Both the position numbers and the translations under genes were made by a program. The notes beneath the pieces were generated by a model. That model was not told the origin of the DNA. It saw only the letters and a list, made by a program, of their open reading frames with translations, and did no database searches. 64,000 nt of DNA from NCBI GenBank assembly GCA_963836605.1, contig CAWIKB010000008.1, forward strand, positions 186,001-250,000, written 5' to 3'. Below, in pieces: positions 7,270-15,759 of the stretch (position 1 is the stretch's first letter; each line of letters begins with the position of its first letter). This DNA comes from Bog-473 sp963836605. GTDB taxonomy: Bacteria; Actinomycetota; Acidimicrobiia; Acidimicrobiales; RAAP-2.

Positions 7270-8559
7270 TCAGCGTGTGACGGCCACCGGAGTGAACTGG
7301 CAGTCGAGGTGCTTGATCCCGTTGATGAAGGGGGAGCGCAATCGATCGGGCTGGCCGCAGCTGACGATGTCGGGGAGTCGCTCGAAGAGCTGGCGGAACA
7401 TCACGTCGATCTCCTGGCGGGCCAAGTGGGCTCCCAGGCAGAAGTGCGGGCCCGCCGCGCCGAAGCCAATGTGGGGGTTCGGGTTGCGACGGACATCGAA
7501 CGTATAGGGATCTTCGAAGACCTCCTCGTCCCGATTGGCCGAGTTGTAGAACAGGATGACTTTGTCGCCCAGGTGGAGCTTCTGCTCACCGAGCACCGTG
7601 TCCTGGCCCACGGTGCGGCGCATCCAGATGACCGGCGTGCCCCACCGCACGATCTCGTCGACGCCCGTGGGGGCGATTCCGGGCGGATCCTCCTGCCAGA
7701 GGGCCCGTTGATCGGGATGCTCGGTCAACGCCAGCAGCCCGTGGCTGATGGCGTTGCGGGTCGTTTCGTTCCCGGCCACCACGAGGAGGATGAAGAACGA
7801 TGCCACTTCCGAAGGCGTGAGCGACTCGCCGTCGATATTGGTATTGATCAGCGCCGAGGTGACGTCCTCGGTCGGGCTGTCCCTGCGGAAGCCGGCCAGT
7901 TCGGTCATGAGCATGTTCAATTCCTGCGCCGCCGTCATGAAGGCCAGGAGTGGATCGCCGCCCTCGGGGACGTACTCAGGGTCGCCCGAACTGAGGATGA
8001 CGTTCGAGGCGTGGAACACGGTGTCGTAGTGGGCCGCTCCGATCCCCATCATGTCGCAGATGATCTCGAGCGGGAGCCGGGACGCCACGTCGAGCACGAA
8101 GTCACATCCCCCGGATTCCGCCACCCGGTCGATGACGTCGTTGGCCACGTACTCGATGCGGTCCTCGATGCTCTTGATCATGCGGGGGTTGAACGCGGCC
8201 GAGACGATGCGGCGAAGCCGGGCGTGACGCGGGTTGTCCGTGTTGATCATCGATCCGAAGAACTCCAGCATCTCTTCGGGCATGTCGGGAATGCTGGTCG
8301 CGCCCTGGCCCGATTGGAAGATCTCCGGATGCCGGCTGGCCGTGGCGATGTCGGCGTAGCGGGTCACGGCCCGATAGCCCGGGCCCTTTGGCATGACCAT
8401 GCTCAGGGCTTCGGGGATCTCGGGCTCCTCGAAGAAGGGCATCGGGCGCTCCCGGCGCAAGAGCTCGAAGGCACCCTCGCGCTCATCCCAGGGCCGGGCC
8501 CAGAATTCGATGTCCGAGAGGTCGATCTGATCGAGAGTGAGCACTTCTCGTGGCCGCAC
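7270..8559 (-). CDS. Cytochrome P450
   Basis: 429 residues. A soluble bacterial P450 monooxygenase. The I-helix oxygen-activation motif VVAGNETT is near residue 262, the ExxR of the K-helix (DEIVRW) near 301, and the haem loop FGAAGPHFCLGAHLAR with the Cys ligand near 373. NTDNPRHARLRRIVSAAFNP near residue 110 is the usual C-helix block. It needs an external ferredoxin. The GTG at 8559 (VRPREVLTL) is chosen; a GTG at 8544 is possible. It is divergent from a C69 peptidase with only 36 bases between. The general look resembles steroid or lipid hydroxylases of the CYP125/142 type, but the substrate is not known. Confidence 0.93.
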   Translation of the reverse strand: MRPREVLTLDQIDLSDIEFWARPWDEREGAFELLRRERPMPFFEEPEIPEALSMVMPKGPGYRAVTRYADIATASRHPEIFQSGQGATSIPDMPEEMLEFFGSMINTDNPRHARLRRIVSAAFNPRMIKSIEDRIEYVANDVIDRVAESGGCDFVLDVASRLPLEIICDMMGIGAAHYDTVFHASNVILSSGDPEYVPEGGDPLLAFMTAAQELNMLMTELAGFRRDSPTEDVTSALINTNIDGESLTPSEVASFFILLVVAGNETTRNAISHGLLALTEHPDQRALWQEDPPGIAPTGVDEIVRWGTPVIWMRRTVGQDTVLGEQKLHLGDKVILFYNSANRDEEVFEDPYTFDVRRNPNPHIGFGAAGPHFCLGAHLARQEIDVMFRQLFERLPDIVSCGQPDRLRSPFINGIKHLDCQFTPVAVTR

Positions 8560-8583
8560 GGGTCCCACCCTACCCAAGCTCTC

Positions 8584-8589
8584 TACACT
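8584..8589 (+). promoter_or_regulatory. -10 hexamer of a probable leaderless promoter
   Basis: TACACT lies 6 bases before the ATG at 8596, with no Shine-Dalgarno between, so the transcript probably starts at the codon. The same TACACT-N6-start layout is seen on the minus strand before 18751. Confidence 0.45.
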
Positions 8590-8595
8590 CAGTTC

Positions 8596-9804
8596 ATGTG
8601 CGACACCCTCTGCGGCCGAGGGTGCGACGGGATGGTCTTCGCCAAGAACTCCGACCGTCCGATCGGTGAAGTACAGGTGGCCGTGCCCTTTGGTCGCCGT
8701 GACACGGCGGGCGGCACGCTGCGGACCCAGTACCTCTCCGTCGGCGACACCGGAGCGCACGCGGCCTTCCTCTCGTGCCCCACGTGGCTCTGGGGTGCCG
8801 AGCACGGTGTCAACGAGTTCGGCGTGGCCATCGGCAACGAGAAGGTGCACACGGTGCACCGGGCCGCCGAGGCCCGTCCCGCCTTGATCGGCATGGATTT
8901 GGTTCGCCTCGGCCTCGAACGCTCCACCAGCGCGGAGGAGGCCGTGTGCGTGATGACAGACCTCCTCACCGTCCACGGCCAGGGCGGGATTGCCGATGCG
9001 GCCCGCCAGGAGGCCTACGACTCCTCGTTTCTCATCGCCGATCCCGAGCAGTCATTCGTGCTCGAAACCTCCGGGACCGACTTTGCGGCCGCTCCCTACC
9101 CTGCGGGCGCAGCGATCAGCAACCGGATCACGCTCCGCTCGAATTGGACCCGAGGTTCGTCCGCCTTGGAACCCGGAGATGACTTCGACCGGTACCGGGA
9201 TCCCTCCGTGCCCACCAGCTTCGCCGACATTCGGTTGACCGCCAGCCGCGCCTTCCTGGCCGGCCAACCTCGGGCCGGCCTGACGCCGGCAGCCATGGCG
9301 GCGCATCTGCGCGACCACGGACGGGGACCGTGGGGACCCGGCATCCCCGGTCCCCCCACGCCGCCGCCCACCGAACTGGGGTCGGACTTCTCCGGAGCGA
9401 GTGTCTGCATGCACGTGCGGGATCTCACCGTGACGGCGGCGTCCCTCATCGCGGTGCTCCCCACCGACCTCGACCAGGGGGCTCCGGTGCAGGCCTTCGT
9501 GGCCCTGGGCAGCCCCTGCGTCAGCATCTTCGTTCCTGCCTTCCCACGCACGGCCGCCGGTCCTGTCGCGTTTGTCCCTCCCGAACTCTCGAGCGAGGAG
9601 TTGTGGCGAGCCGCGCACGCGCTCCGGCTACGGGCCGAGTCCGCCCCGGAGGCCATCACCGCCATCCGCCACGTACTCCAACCAGTCGAGGACGAATTGT
9701 GGGACGAGGCCGACGGCGTGAGGGAACGACCCGATCGCTGGGCGGAGGTCGGCCGGTCGTGGGGAGCGCGCGCCCTGCGCGCCATGTCAGCCTGTCGCGC
9801 CTGA
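8596..9804 (+). CDS. C69-family (secernin-like) peptidase / amidohydrolase
   Basis: 402 residues. An N-terminal-nucleophile hydrolase of the dipeptidase/secernin family. It starts MCDTLC, so removal of Met would expose Cys2 as nucleophile, and carries the diagnostic FAKNSDRP at about residues 15-22, then GAEHGVNEFGVAIGNE near 75. No signal peptide, so it is cytoplasmic. The ATG at 8596 is fixed by the need for Cys at position 2; the reading frame upstream is antisense to the P450 and is not coding. The natural substrate is unknown. Confidence 0.88.
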   Translation: MCDTLCGRGCDGMVFAKNSDRPIGEVQVAVPFGRRDTAGGTLRTQYLSVGDTGAHAAFLSCPTWLWGAEHGVNEFGVAIGNEKVHTVHRAAEARPALIGMDLVRLGLERSTSAEEAVCVMTDLLTVHGQGGIADAARQEAYDSSFLIADPEQSFVLETSGTDFAAAPYPAGAAISNRITLRSNWTRGSSALEPGDDFDRYRDPSVPTSFADIRLTASRAFLAGQPRAGLTPAAMAAHLRDHGRGPWGPGIPGPPTPPPTELGSDFSGASVCMHVRDLTVTAASLIAVLPTDLDQGAPVQAFVALGSPCVSIFVPAFPRTAAGPVAFVPPELSSEELWRAAHALRLRAESAPEAITAIRHVLQPVEDELWDEADGVRERPDRWAEVGRSWGARALRAMSACRA

Positions 9805-9884
9805 CATACATCCGCTGAGCTGGTAGGACCCGGCAGTACACTCCCCGTGGGGGATGCTCCGAACACCTCGCCAAGGAGAGACCG

Positions 9885-10484
9885 ATGCCATATGCCCTGA
9901 CCGCGGACGAGATCGTCGCGGGCGACGCCATCAGCGCCACCACGGAGAAGCTCTGGGGTTGGTACCTCACCGGAGGGATCCTCTCGGTGATCTTCGGGTT
10001 CTTCGTGATCAGCTACCACCAGGTGAGCGTGTACGCGCTGGTCTACTTCGCCAGCGCCTACTTCATTGCCATCGGGGTGTTCCAGCTCGTCGTCTCCTTC
10101 CGGCTCATCAAGCACCGATGGCTGTACGCGGTGCTCGGCGTGTTGTGGATCGCGGCAGGGGTGATCGGCTTCGTATGGCCGCACATCACCATCTACATCC
10201 TCGCCATCCTCATCGGATGGTCGTTCCTGGTGTTCGGGGTGGTCGACCTCGTGCACTCGTTGCAGCGCCGCCAGATGCCGTACTGGTGGATCAACCTGAT
10301 CCGGGGCATCGCATCGATCGTCATTGCCTTCCTGGTTCTGCGTCACCCCGGTGGCGCCATCACCGCCCTGGTCATCTTGGTCGGTGCCTGGGCCATGCTC
10401 TTCGGCCTCATCGAGATCATCGGCGCCTTCTCGGCCCGTCACGCCGTCCGCGACTGGCAAGCCCTCAAGGCCCAACAGGGCTAG
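9885..10484 (+). CDS. HdeD-family (DUF308) membrane protein
   Basis: 199 residues with six hydrophobic segments in three pairs, the DUF308 repeat build of the acid-resistance protein HdeD. Segments include WYLTGGILSVIFGFFVI, YALVYFASAYFIAIGVFQL, AVLGVLWIAAGVIGFVW and IYILAILIGWSFLVFG. A strong AAGGAGAGACC precedes the ATG at 9885. The molecular function of the family is not established; membrane stress protection is assumed from HdeD. The FAH-family gene follows after 16 bases and may be co-transcribed. Confidence 0.85.
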   Translation: MPYALTADEIVAGDAISATTEKLWGWYLTGGILSVIFGFFVISYHQVSVYALVYFASAYFIAIGVFQLVVSFRLIKHRWLYAVLGVLWIAAGVIGFVWPHITIYILAILIGWSFLVFGVVDLVHSLQRRQMPYWWINLIRGIASIVIAFLVLRHPGGAITALVILVGAWAMLFGLIEIIGAFSARHAVRDWQALKAQQG

Positions 10485-10500
10485 GAGCGGAGACGTCACC

Positions 10501-11397
10501 GTGCGGTTGGCCAGTTTCACTTCGGCCGAGGGCGGGGCACCGGGCCATTCCCGGCCGGGTCTCATCGTCGGCGACGAGATCGTCGACCTGAGTGATCCGG
10601 CGGTCGGCCTGCCCGCTTCCATGTCGGAGTTGTTGGGGCTCGGCCCTGAGGGCCTGGCCCGTGCCCGTCAGGCCCCCGCGGCACGGGCCGTCCGCCACGC
10701 CCTGGGTTCGGTGCGCCTGCGCGCGCCGGTGACCGCCCCGCCGACGATTCTGGCCATCGGGATGAACTATCGGGCCCATGTGGCCGAAATGGGGAGTGAG
10801 CCTCCCCGGTTCCAGTACTGGTTCAACAAGCAGCGGACGGCCATCGCCGGCCCCGACGATCCGATCGTGTTGCCGACCGTGTCAACCATGGTCGACTACG
10901 AGGGCGAGCTGGCCATGGTGATCGGTCGCCGGTGCCACCACGTTCCGGCGGCGAGGGCGATGGAGGTGGTGGCTGGATTCACGATCATCAACGACGTCAG
11001 CGCGCGGGACTGGCAATGGCGTACCCCGACCTTCACCATGGGCAAGTCTTTCGACTCCCACGCCCCCTGCGGTCCGTGGATGGTCACCCCGGACCAGTTG
11101 GGTGACCCCGGAGATCTCGCCCTGCGGACCTGGGTCAACGACGAATTGCGGCAGGACTCGACCACGGGGGACCTGATTTTCGACTGCGCCAGCATGATCG
11201 AGTACCTCACCACCGCCTTCCCGCTCGAGGTGGGCACCGTCATCGCCACGGGGACACCGGCCGGCGTGGGAGCGGGCCACGATCCGCCGCGCTTCCTGGC
11301 TGACGGGGACATCGTCCGCATCGCCATCGAGGGGGTCGGTGAGTTGTCCAATCCGGTGCTACAGGGCCCGGACCCCGTTCCCGTGGGCCTGGATTGA
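10501..11397 (+). CDS. Fumarylacetoacetate hydrolase-family protein
   Basis: 298 residues. Metal-dependent hydrolase or decarboxylase acting on 2,4-diketo or acylpyruvate-type compounds. The C-terminal catalytic domain shows ILAIGMNYRAHVAEMG, VDYEGELAMVIGRRC with the acidic metal ligands, FTIINDVSARDWQ, GKSFDSHAPCGPW and ATGTPAGVGAG. The N-terminal 75 residues are the usual small domain (RPGLIVGDEIVDLSD). The GTG at 10501 is the first in-frame start after the HdeD gene, with GGAG 11 bases upstream. The substrate is not predictable. Confidence 0.9.
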   Translation: MRLASFTSAEGGAPGHSRPGLIVGDEIVDLSDPAVGLPASMSELLGLGPEGLARARQAPAARAVRHALGSVRLRAPVTAPPTILAIGMNYRAHVAEMGSEPPRFQYWFNKQRTAIAGPDDPIVLPTVSTMVDYEGELAMVIGRRCHHVPAARAMEVVAGFTIINDVSARDWQWRTPTFTMGKSFDSHAPCGPWMVTPDQLGDPGDLALRTWVNDELRQDSTTGDLIFDCASMIEYLTTAFPLEVGTVIATGTPAGVGAGHDPPRFLADGDIVRIAIEGVGELSNPVLQGPDPVPVGLD

Positions 11398-11442
11398 ACC
11401 GCTTCGGGTCACGAACGCCGCTGGACGCGGCACAATGGTGGG

Positions 11443-11778
11443 GTGAGTGAGACCCAGATCGATCTGAACGACGCCGAGCGGGCCGAACGCCTGACCAAGC
11501 TGCACGGGATCATCGATCTCATGCGGCCCGCCGTCCAGTCAGACGGGGGAGACCTGGTCCTGATCAGGGCCGACGTCGAAAGCGGTGTGGTCGAGGTACA
11601 GCTCCAAGGTGCCTGCAGCTCGTGCGCTGTGAGCTCGGCCACCCTCTCGGGCGGGGTTGAGCGCATACTGCGGGATCGCCTGCCCTGGGTGACCGAGGTG
11701 ATCGGTGGCCTGGACGATTCACTCAGTGATGACGAGAGCTTCGCCCTGGGCAGCGGCGGCTACGTCCCCAGTCTCTGA
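11443..11778 (+). CDS. NifU-like Fe-S scaffold protein
   Basis: 111 residues, the NifU C-terminal domain alone. The cluster-binding CxxC is in LQGACSSCAVSSATLSGGV at about residue 52, after the typical IDLMRPAVQSDGGDLVLI. It likely assembles or carries a 4Fe-4S cluster to client enzymes. The C-terminal tail after residue 85 is acidic. The GTG at 11443 has CACAAT six bases before it and no clear Shine-Dalgarno, so leaderless translation is possible. It stands alone between the FAH-family gene and the MarR operator. Confidence 0.88.
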   Translation: MSETQIDLNDAERAERLTKLHGIIDLMRPAVQSDGGDLVLIRADVESGVVEVQLQGACSSCAVSSATLSGGVERILRDRLPWVTEVIGGLDDSLSDDESFALGSGGYVPSL

Positions 11779-11827
11779 GCCCCATCTCTGAGCCCCGGTC
11801 TCTAGGCCCCGGGACCGCCCCGCTCAT

Positions 11828-11850
11828 TAGTTAGCACAACTAACTATACT
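11828..11850 (+). promoter_or_regulatory. MarR-type operator overlapping the -10 of the marR-MFS operon
   Basis: A perfect inverted repeat TAGTTAG-CACAA-CTAACTA spans 11828-11846. Its right arm overlaps the -10 hexamer TATACT at 11845-11850, which ends 6 bases before the ATG at 11857. A repressor dimer bound here would block the promoter, as is typical of autoregulated MarR-exporter pairs. Confidence 0.8.
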
Positions 11851-11856
11851 GGGGGC

Positions 11857-12315
11857 ATGCCCGCGGCCCCCACCTCGACCTCACCCACCGCCACCCTGGT
11901 CACCGAGGAGCTGGCCAGCCGGCTCCGGCTCTCCATCAACCGGCTGCACCGGCGCCTGCGCCAAGAGTCGCTGGCCGGGCTCTCGCCGGCGCAGGCCTCC
12001 GCACTGGGCGCCGTCAAGCGGCTCGGCAGTCCCACGCTCGGGGAGCTGGCCTCCATCGAGCAGGTCCAGCCCCCGACCATGACGCGGATCGTGGCCTCCC
12101 TGGCCGATGCGGGCATGGTGACCCGGGTCACCGATGTCACCGACCGGCGCAGTGCCCGGGTGCGCATCACCCCGGCCGGCAAGCGCAACCTGGAGCGCAT
12201 TCGCACGCTGAAGAACGCCTTCTTGACCAGGCGCCTGGCCGACCTGAGCCCCGACGAGCAGGGGAGGGCGGTCGACCTGGTCGCGCTGCTCGAGCACCTC
12301 CTGGGGGAGCCGTGA
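11857..12315 (+). CDS. MarR-family transcriptional regulator
   Basis: 152 residues with a winged helix-turn-helix: LSPAQASALGAVKRLG, TLGELASIEQVQPPTMTRIVASL (recognition helix) and the wing VTDRRSARVRITPAGK. MarR proteins are dimeric repressors relieved by small phenolic or hydrophobic ligands. The transcript probably starts at or next to the ATG, so the gene is likely leaderless. Its TGA overlaps the GTG of the MFS exporter. Together with the palindrome upstream this is a self-contained, ligand-induced efflux unit; the inducer is unknown. Confidence 0.92.
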   Translation: MPAAPTSTSPTATLVTEELASRLRLSINRLHRRLRQESLAGLSPAQASALGAVKRLGSPTLGELASIEQVQPPTMTRIVASLADAGMVTRVTDVTDRRSARVRITPAGKRNLERIRTLKNAFLTRRLADLSPDEQGRAVDLVALLEHLLGEP

Positions 12316-13664
12316 CCCGCCTCCGGGGAGCCACCCGTAAGACCTTTGCCGCCCTCTCGGTGCGCAACTACCGACTCTACTTCACCGGCCAGGTCGTCTC
12401 CGTCTCGGGCACCTGGATGCAGATGGTGGCGCAGGCCTACCTCATCCTCTTCGTCCTGCACGGTACCGGCGTCGATGTGGCCATCGCCACCGGACTGCAG
12501 TTTCTTCCCATGCTGTTCTTCGGCCCCTTCGGCGGCCTGATCGCCGACCGCCTCGACAAGCGCAAGCTGCTCTTCGCCACGCAGGTGTCGGCTGGGCTGC
12601 TGGCGCTGGTGTTCGGCCTCCTGGTCCTGACCCATTCGATTCAGATCACCGACGTGTACGTGCTGGCCGGGCTGCTCGGCGTGGTGAACCTCTTCGACAA
12701 CCCGGCCCGTCAGACGTTCGTCCCCGAGATGGTCGGCCGCGACCTCCTGCCCAATGCGGTCAGCCTCAACAGCGTGGTGATGAACGGGGCCAGGGTGATC
12801 GGACCGGGGATCGGTGGAGTCCTGATCCTGACGCTCGGTGTGTCGACCTGCTTCATGGTCAACGCGGGGTCCTATGTCGCCGTGCTGGTGGCCCTGTCCC
12901 TGATGCGCAAGGACGAATTGCACCCGACGCACGCCGTGGCCAGAGCCGGGGGCCAGGTACGCGAGGGCCTGCGCTACGTGTGGTCGACGCCCGACCTGAG
13001 GAACCCCCTGCTCTCCATGGTCGTGGTGGGCATTTTCGCCTTCAACTTCACCGTCACGCTTCCCCTCCTGGCCAAGTTCACCTTCAACGGAGGAGCAGGG
13101 CTCTACAGCTTCTTCCTGGCCGCCATGGGGGCGGGAGCCGTGGCCGGTGGCCTCTTCATGGCCCACCGGAGCCGGCCGACGCAGAAACTCCTCGCGCTCA
13201 TCGGGGCCGTGTTCGGCGTGCTGATCCTGGCCGTCGCACTGGCGCCGACGAAGACCGTGGCCATCGTCCTGCTGGTCCCGATGGGCGCCGCCAGCATCTC
13301 CTTCATCGCCACCAACAACTCCATATTGCAACTGCGGTCCGAGCCGTCGATGCGGGGTCGGGTCATGTCCCTCAACGCCTTGGCTTTTCTGGGCACCACC
13401 CCGATCGGCGCCCCGTTGCTGGGGTGGATCAGCGATGCTTCCAACCCCCGCATGGCGCTCCTGGTGGGAGCCGTGGCGACGCTCGGGGCCAGCGTGCCCC
13501 TGGTGCTGTACGCCACCAGGACCGACCGGTCCCGCTCTGCGGTCGAGAGCGCCGATGAGGCCATCGCGGCCGAACGGGAAGCCGAAGTGATGACCCTGCC
13601 GGTTCCCGAACCCGATCTTCTCCCGGGAGTGCGCAGCCTCCCGAGGCACCACGGCGTCGGTTGA
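12312..13664 (+). CDS. MFS exporter (MFS_3 / enterobactin-exporter-like)
   Basis: 450 residues, about 12 membrane segments. Features of the MFS_3 exporters: RNYRLYFTGQVVSVSGTWMQ in TM1, GGLIADRLDKRK (motif A) after TM2, DNPARQTFVPEMVGRD between TM4 and TM5 and RGRVMSLNALAFLGTTPIG in the second half. It should export a drug or natural product using the proton gradient. GTG overlaps the marR stop (GTGA) and is preceded by GGGGAG, so the regulator controls it directly. The last 50 residues are a soluble tail. Confidence 0.9.
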   Translation: MTRLRGATRKTFAALSVRNYRLYFTGQVVSVSGTWMQMVAQAYLILFVLHGTGVDVAIATGLQFLPMLFFGPFGGLIADRLDKRKLLFATQVSAGLLALVFGLLVLTHSIQITDVYVLAGLLGVVNLFDNPARQTFVPEMVGRDLLPNAVSLNSVVMNGARVIGPGIGGVLILTLGVSTCFMVNAGSYVAVLVALSLMRKDELHPTHAVARAGGQVREGLRYVWSTPDLRNPLLSMVVVGIFAFNFTVTLPLLAKFTFNGGAGLYSFFLAAMGAGAVAGGLFMAHRSRPTQKLLALIGAVFGVLILAVALAPTKTVAIVLLVPMGAASISFIATNNSILQLRSEPSMRGRVMSLNALAFLGTTPIGAPLLGWISDASNPRMALLVGAVATLGASVPLVLYATRTDRSRSAVESADEAIAAEREAEVMTLPVPEPDLLPGVRSLPRHHGVG

Positions 13665-13674
13665 CCGGGCTGCC

Positions 13675-14470
13675 GTGAGTGGAGGCCCGTTTCTCTTCGG
13701 CGACCGTCGTCGGGCGGGTTCGTTCGGGGACGACGCCGAGCTGTACGACCGGGTCCGCCCTCCCTATCCACCGGCACTGGTCGATGCGCTCATGGCGGAG
13801 CGGCCCACGACGGTGCTCGACGTCGGCTGCGGTACGGGCATCGCCTCGCGCCTGTTCAGCGCCCGGGGCTGTGACGTCCGCGGAGTGGAGCCCGACGCCC
13901 GCATGGCCGCCGTCGCCCGCCGGCACGGCCTGACCGTCGAGGACGGGACGTTCGAGGGGTGGGACGCCGGCTCGCGTCGCTTCGATCTGGTCATCGCCGC
14001 CCAGGCGTGGCACTGGGTCGACCCCCACGTGGGCGCGATCAAGGCAGCCGGCGTGCTGCATCCCGGTGGGCGGATCGGCCTGTTCTGGAACCAGGCGAAC
14101 CCCATCCCCCCGATCAGCGACGCGTTGCGGCGCGTCTACGCCACGCATGCCCCCGACCTGGGGAGGGAATTCGGTCCTCCTGGGTCAACGGGGCCAGTCG
14201 CTGTACCAGGCGATCGCCGAGGCCCTGCGAGCCACCCGTCGTTTCGGCCGGGTCTCGATCCTCGACTTTGACCATGACGTGGTGTACCCGACGGAGGCCT
14301 GGCTGGAATTAACTGTCACCCACAGCGACCACCGCACGTTGCCGCCCAGCCAACTGGCGAAGTTGGTGACCGCCCTGCGGGGGGAGATCGACCGCAACGG
14401 CGGCCGGGTACCGGTGCGCTACGAATCGAGTCTGGTGACCGGCCGAACGCTGGACGAGGGGTCCATCTAG
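13675..14470 (+). pseudogene. Class I SAM methyltransferase, frameshifted
   Basis: The first part (13675 to about 14165) encodes a SAM-binding fold: AELYDRVRPPYPPALVDAL, LDVGCGTGIASRLF (motif I), GVEPDARMA and AAQAWHWVDP. From about 14170 the similarity continues one frame ahead (VLLGQRGQSLYQAIAEALR then ILDFDHDVVYPTEAWLE) to a TAG at 14468-14470. In the original frame the product would end at 14271 with an unrelated tail. One extra base in the G-rich stretch 14158-14178 explains it. The family often methylates small molecules. The stop overlaps that of the convergent acyl-CoA dehydrogenase (CTAG). Confidence 0.75.
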
Positions 14471-15714
14471 ACCTTCGGGTCCGAGGCCCTCTCCGGCTTG
14501 GGCTCCTTGGGCAGGCCGAGCACCCGCTCCCCGACGATGTTGCGCTGAATCTCCGCTGACCCGCCCCAGATCGTCTCCGAGCGCGAGAAGAAGAACAGTG
14601 ACTGCAGGTTGTTGACCGGGTAGCCGGCCCGGGCCCGCCGCGCCCCCGGCAGCACCCTGTCCCCACCGTCGTCGCCCTGGAGGATCTGCGCGGCCGGGCC
14701 CATGATGTCCATGGCCAGATCCATCGTCTCCTGGTGCGCTTCGGACCAGAACATCTTGTTGCAGGCGCTCAACGCCGCGGTGGTGTGGGTCCCCGCCAGG
14801 GCGTCGGTGAGGGTCCGGTACCCGTTGATCTGCATGATCTTGATCTTCGACCAGGACCGGGCCAATCGTTGCCGGATGATCGGGTCCCGGCTCGACCCGC
14901 GGCCGCGGGCCAGGCCGAGGATCTCGTCGAACTCCTTGAGGAAGCGGCGGTGGCCGGTGGTCGACGAGGTTCCCCGCTCGAACCCCAGGGTGGTCATGGC
15001 CACCTTCCACCCGTTGTTGACGCCCCCGATGACGTTGTCGACGGGGCAGCGGACGTCGGTGAAGAAGACCTCGTTGAACTCGGCCGAGCCGTCCACCTGC
15101 TCAATGGGCCTGACCTCGACCCCGGGCTGGCGCATGGGGACCAACAGGTAGGAGATCCCGGCGTGCTTGGGCACGTCCGGATCGGTGCGGGCCAGCAGGA
15201 AGATGTAGTCGGCGTCGTGCGCCTGGGTCGTCCACACCTTCTGGCCGTTGATGACCCACTCGTCGCCGTCCCGCTCGGCCCGGGTCTGCAGCGCGGCCAG
15301 GTCCGACCCGGCGTCGGGCTCGCTGAACCCCTGGCACCAGGCGATCTGGCCCTTGAGGATGCCCGGGATGAATTGTTGCTTCTGCTCCTCGGTGCCCCAC
15401 TGCAGAATGGTGGGTCCGACCAGGGTGTCACCGAAGAAGTCGGCCCGCAGCGGTGCGCCGGCCCGGGCGAACTCCTCGGTGAGCACCACCTGTTGAAGGA
15501 GCGTGAGGCCCTTGCCGCCGTACTCGGTGGGCCAGCTGGCGCAGATCCACCCCCCGTCGAACAGTTTGGCGGTCCATTGCTGGTGGAACGCCGCGCGTTC
15601 CCCCGGCGACATGGAGAAGCCCGGCTCTCCCCAGCCGTCGGGCAGGTTCTCCTCGAGCCAGTCGCGAATGACGCCCCGGAACGACTCGGCCTCGGGGGGA
15701 TAGCTCAGGTCCAT
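14467..15714 (-). CDS. Acyl-CoA dehydrogenase
   Basis: 415 residues. FAD enzyme for alpha,beta-dehydrogenation of acyl-CoA thioesters. Blocks: WCQGFSEPDAGSDLAAL near residue 130 (FAD and substrate loop), VINGQKVWTTQAHDADY near 155, the C-terminal SETIWGGSAEIQRNIVGER near 385. The sequence around TLGFERGTSS is the usual helix G region. The build is that of actinobacterial FadE proteins that act on steroid side chains or branched acyl chains. The ATG at 15714 (MDLSYPPEAESFR) is a normal N-terminus. Single gene here; its fatty or steroid substrate is not known. Confidence 0.92.
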   Translation of the reverse strand: MDLSYPPEAESFRGVIRDWLEENLPDGWGEPGFSMSPGERAAFHQQWTAKLFDGGWICASWPTEYGGKGLTLLQQVVLTEEFARAGAPLRADFFGDTLVGPTILQWGTEEQKQQFIPGILKGQIAWCQGFSEPDAGSDLAALQTRAERDGDEWVINGQKVWTTQAHDADYIFLLARTDPDVPKHAGISYLLVPMRQPGVEVRPIEQVDGSAEFNEVFFTDVRCPVDNVIGGVNNGWKVAMTTLGFERGTSSTTGHRRFLKEFDEILGLARGRGSSRDPIIRQRLARSWSKIKIMQINGYRTLTDALAGTHTTAALSACNKMFWSEAHQETMDLAMDIMGPAAQILQGDDGGDRVLPGARRARAGYPVNNLQSLFFFSRSETIWGGSAEIQRNIVGERVLGLPKEPKPERASDPKV

Positions 15715-15759
15715 GCCAGCAAGGTAGTCCCGCCCGGCCCTACCGGGAACCCCGGTCCG

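Noticed and set aside
7309..8595. Upstream extension of the C69 peptidase frame
   Set aside because: Antisense to the P450; the peptidase needs Cys at position 2, which fixes the ATG at 8596.
11844..13652. Very long open frame on the minus strand opposite marR and the MFS exporter
   Set aside because: Low-complexity Gly/His/Arg/Gln composition, no family motif, and antisense to two clear genes; typical of GC-rich third positions.
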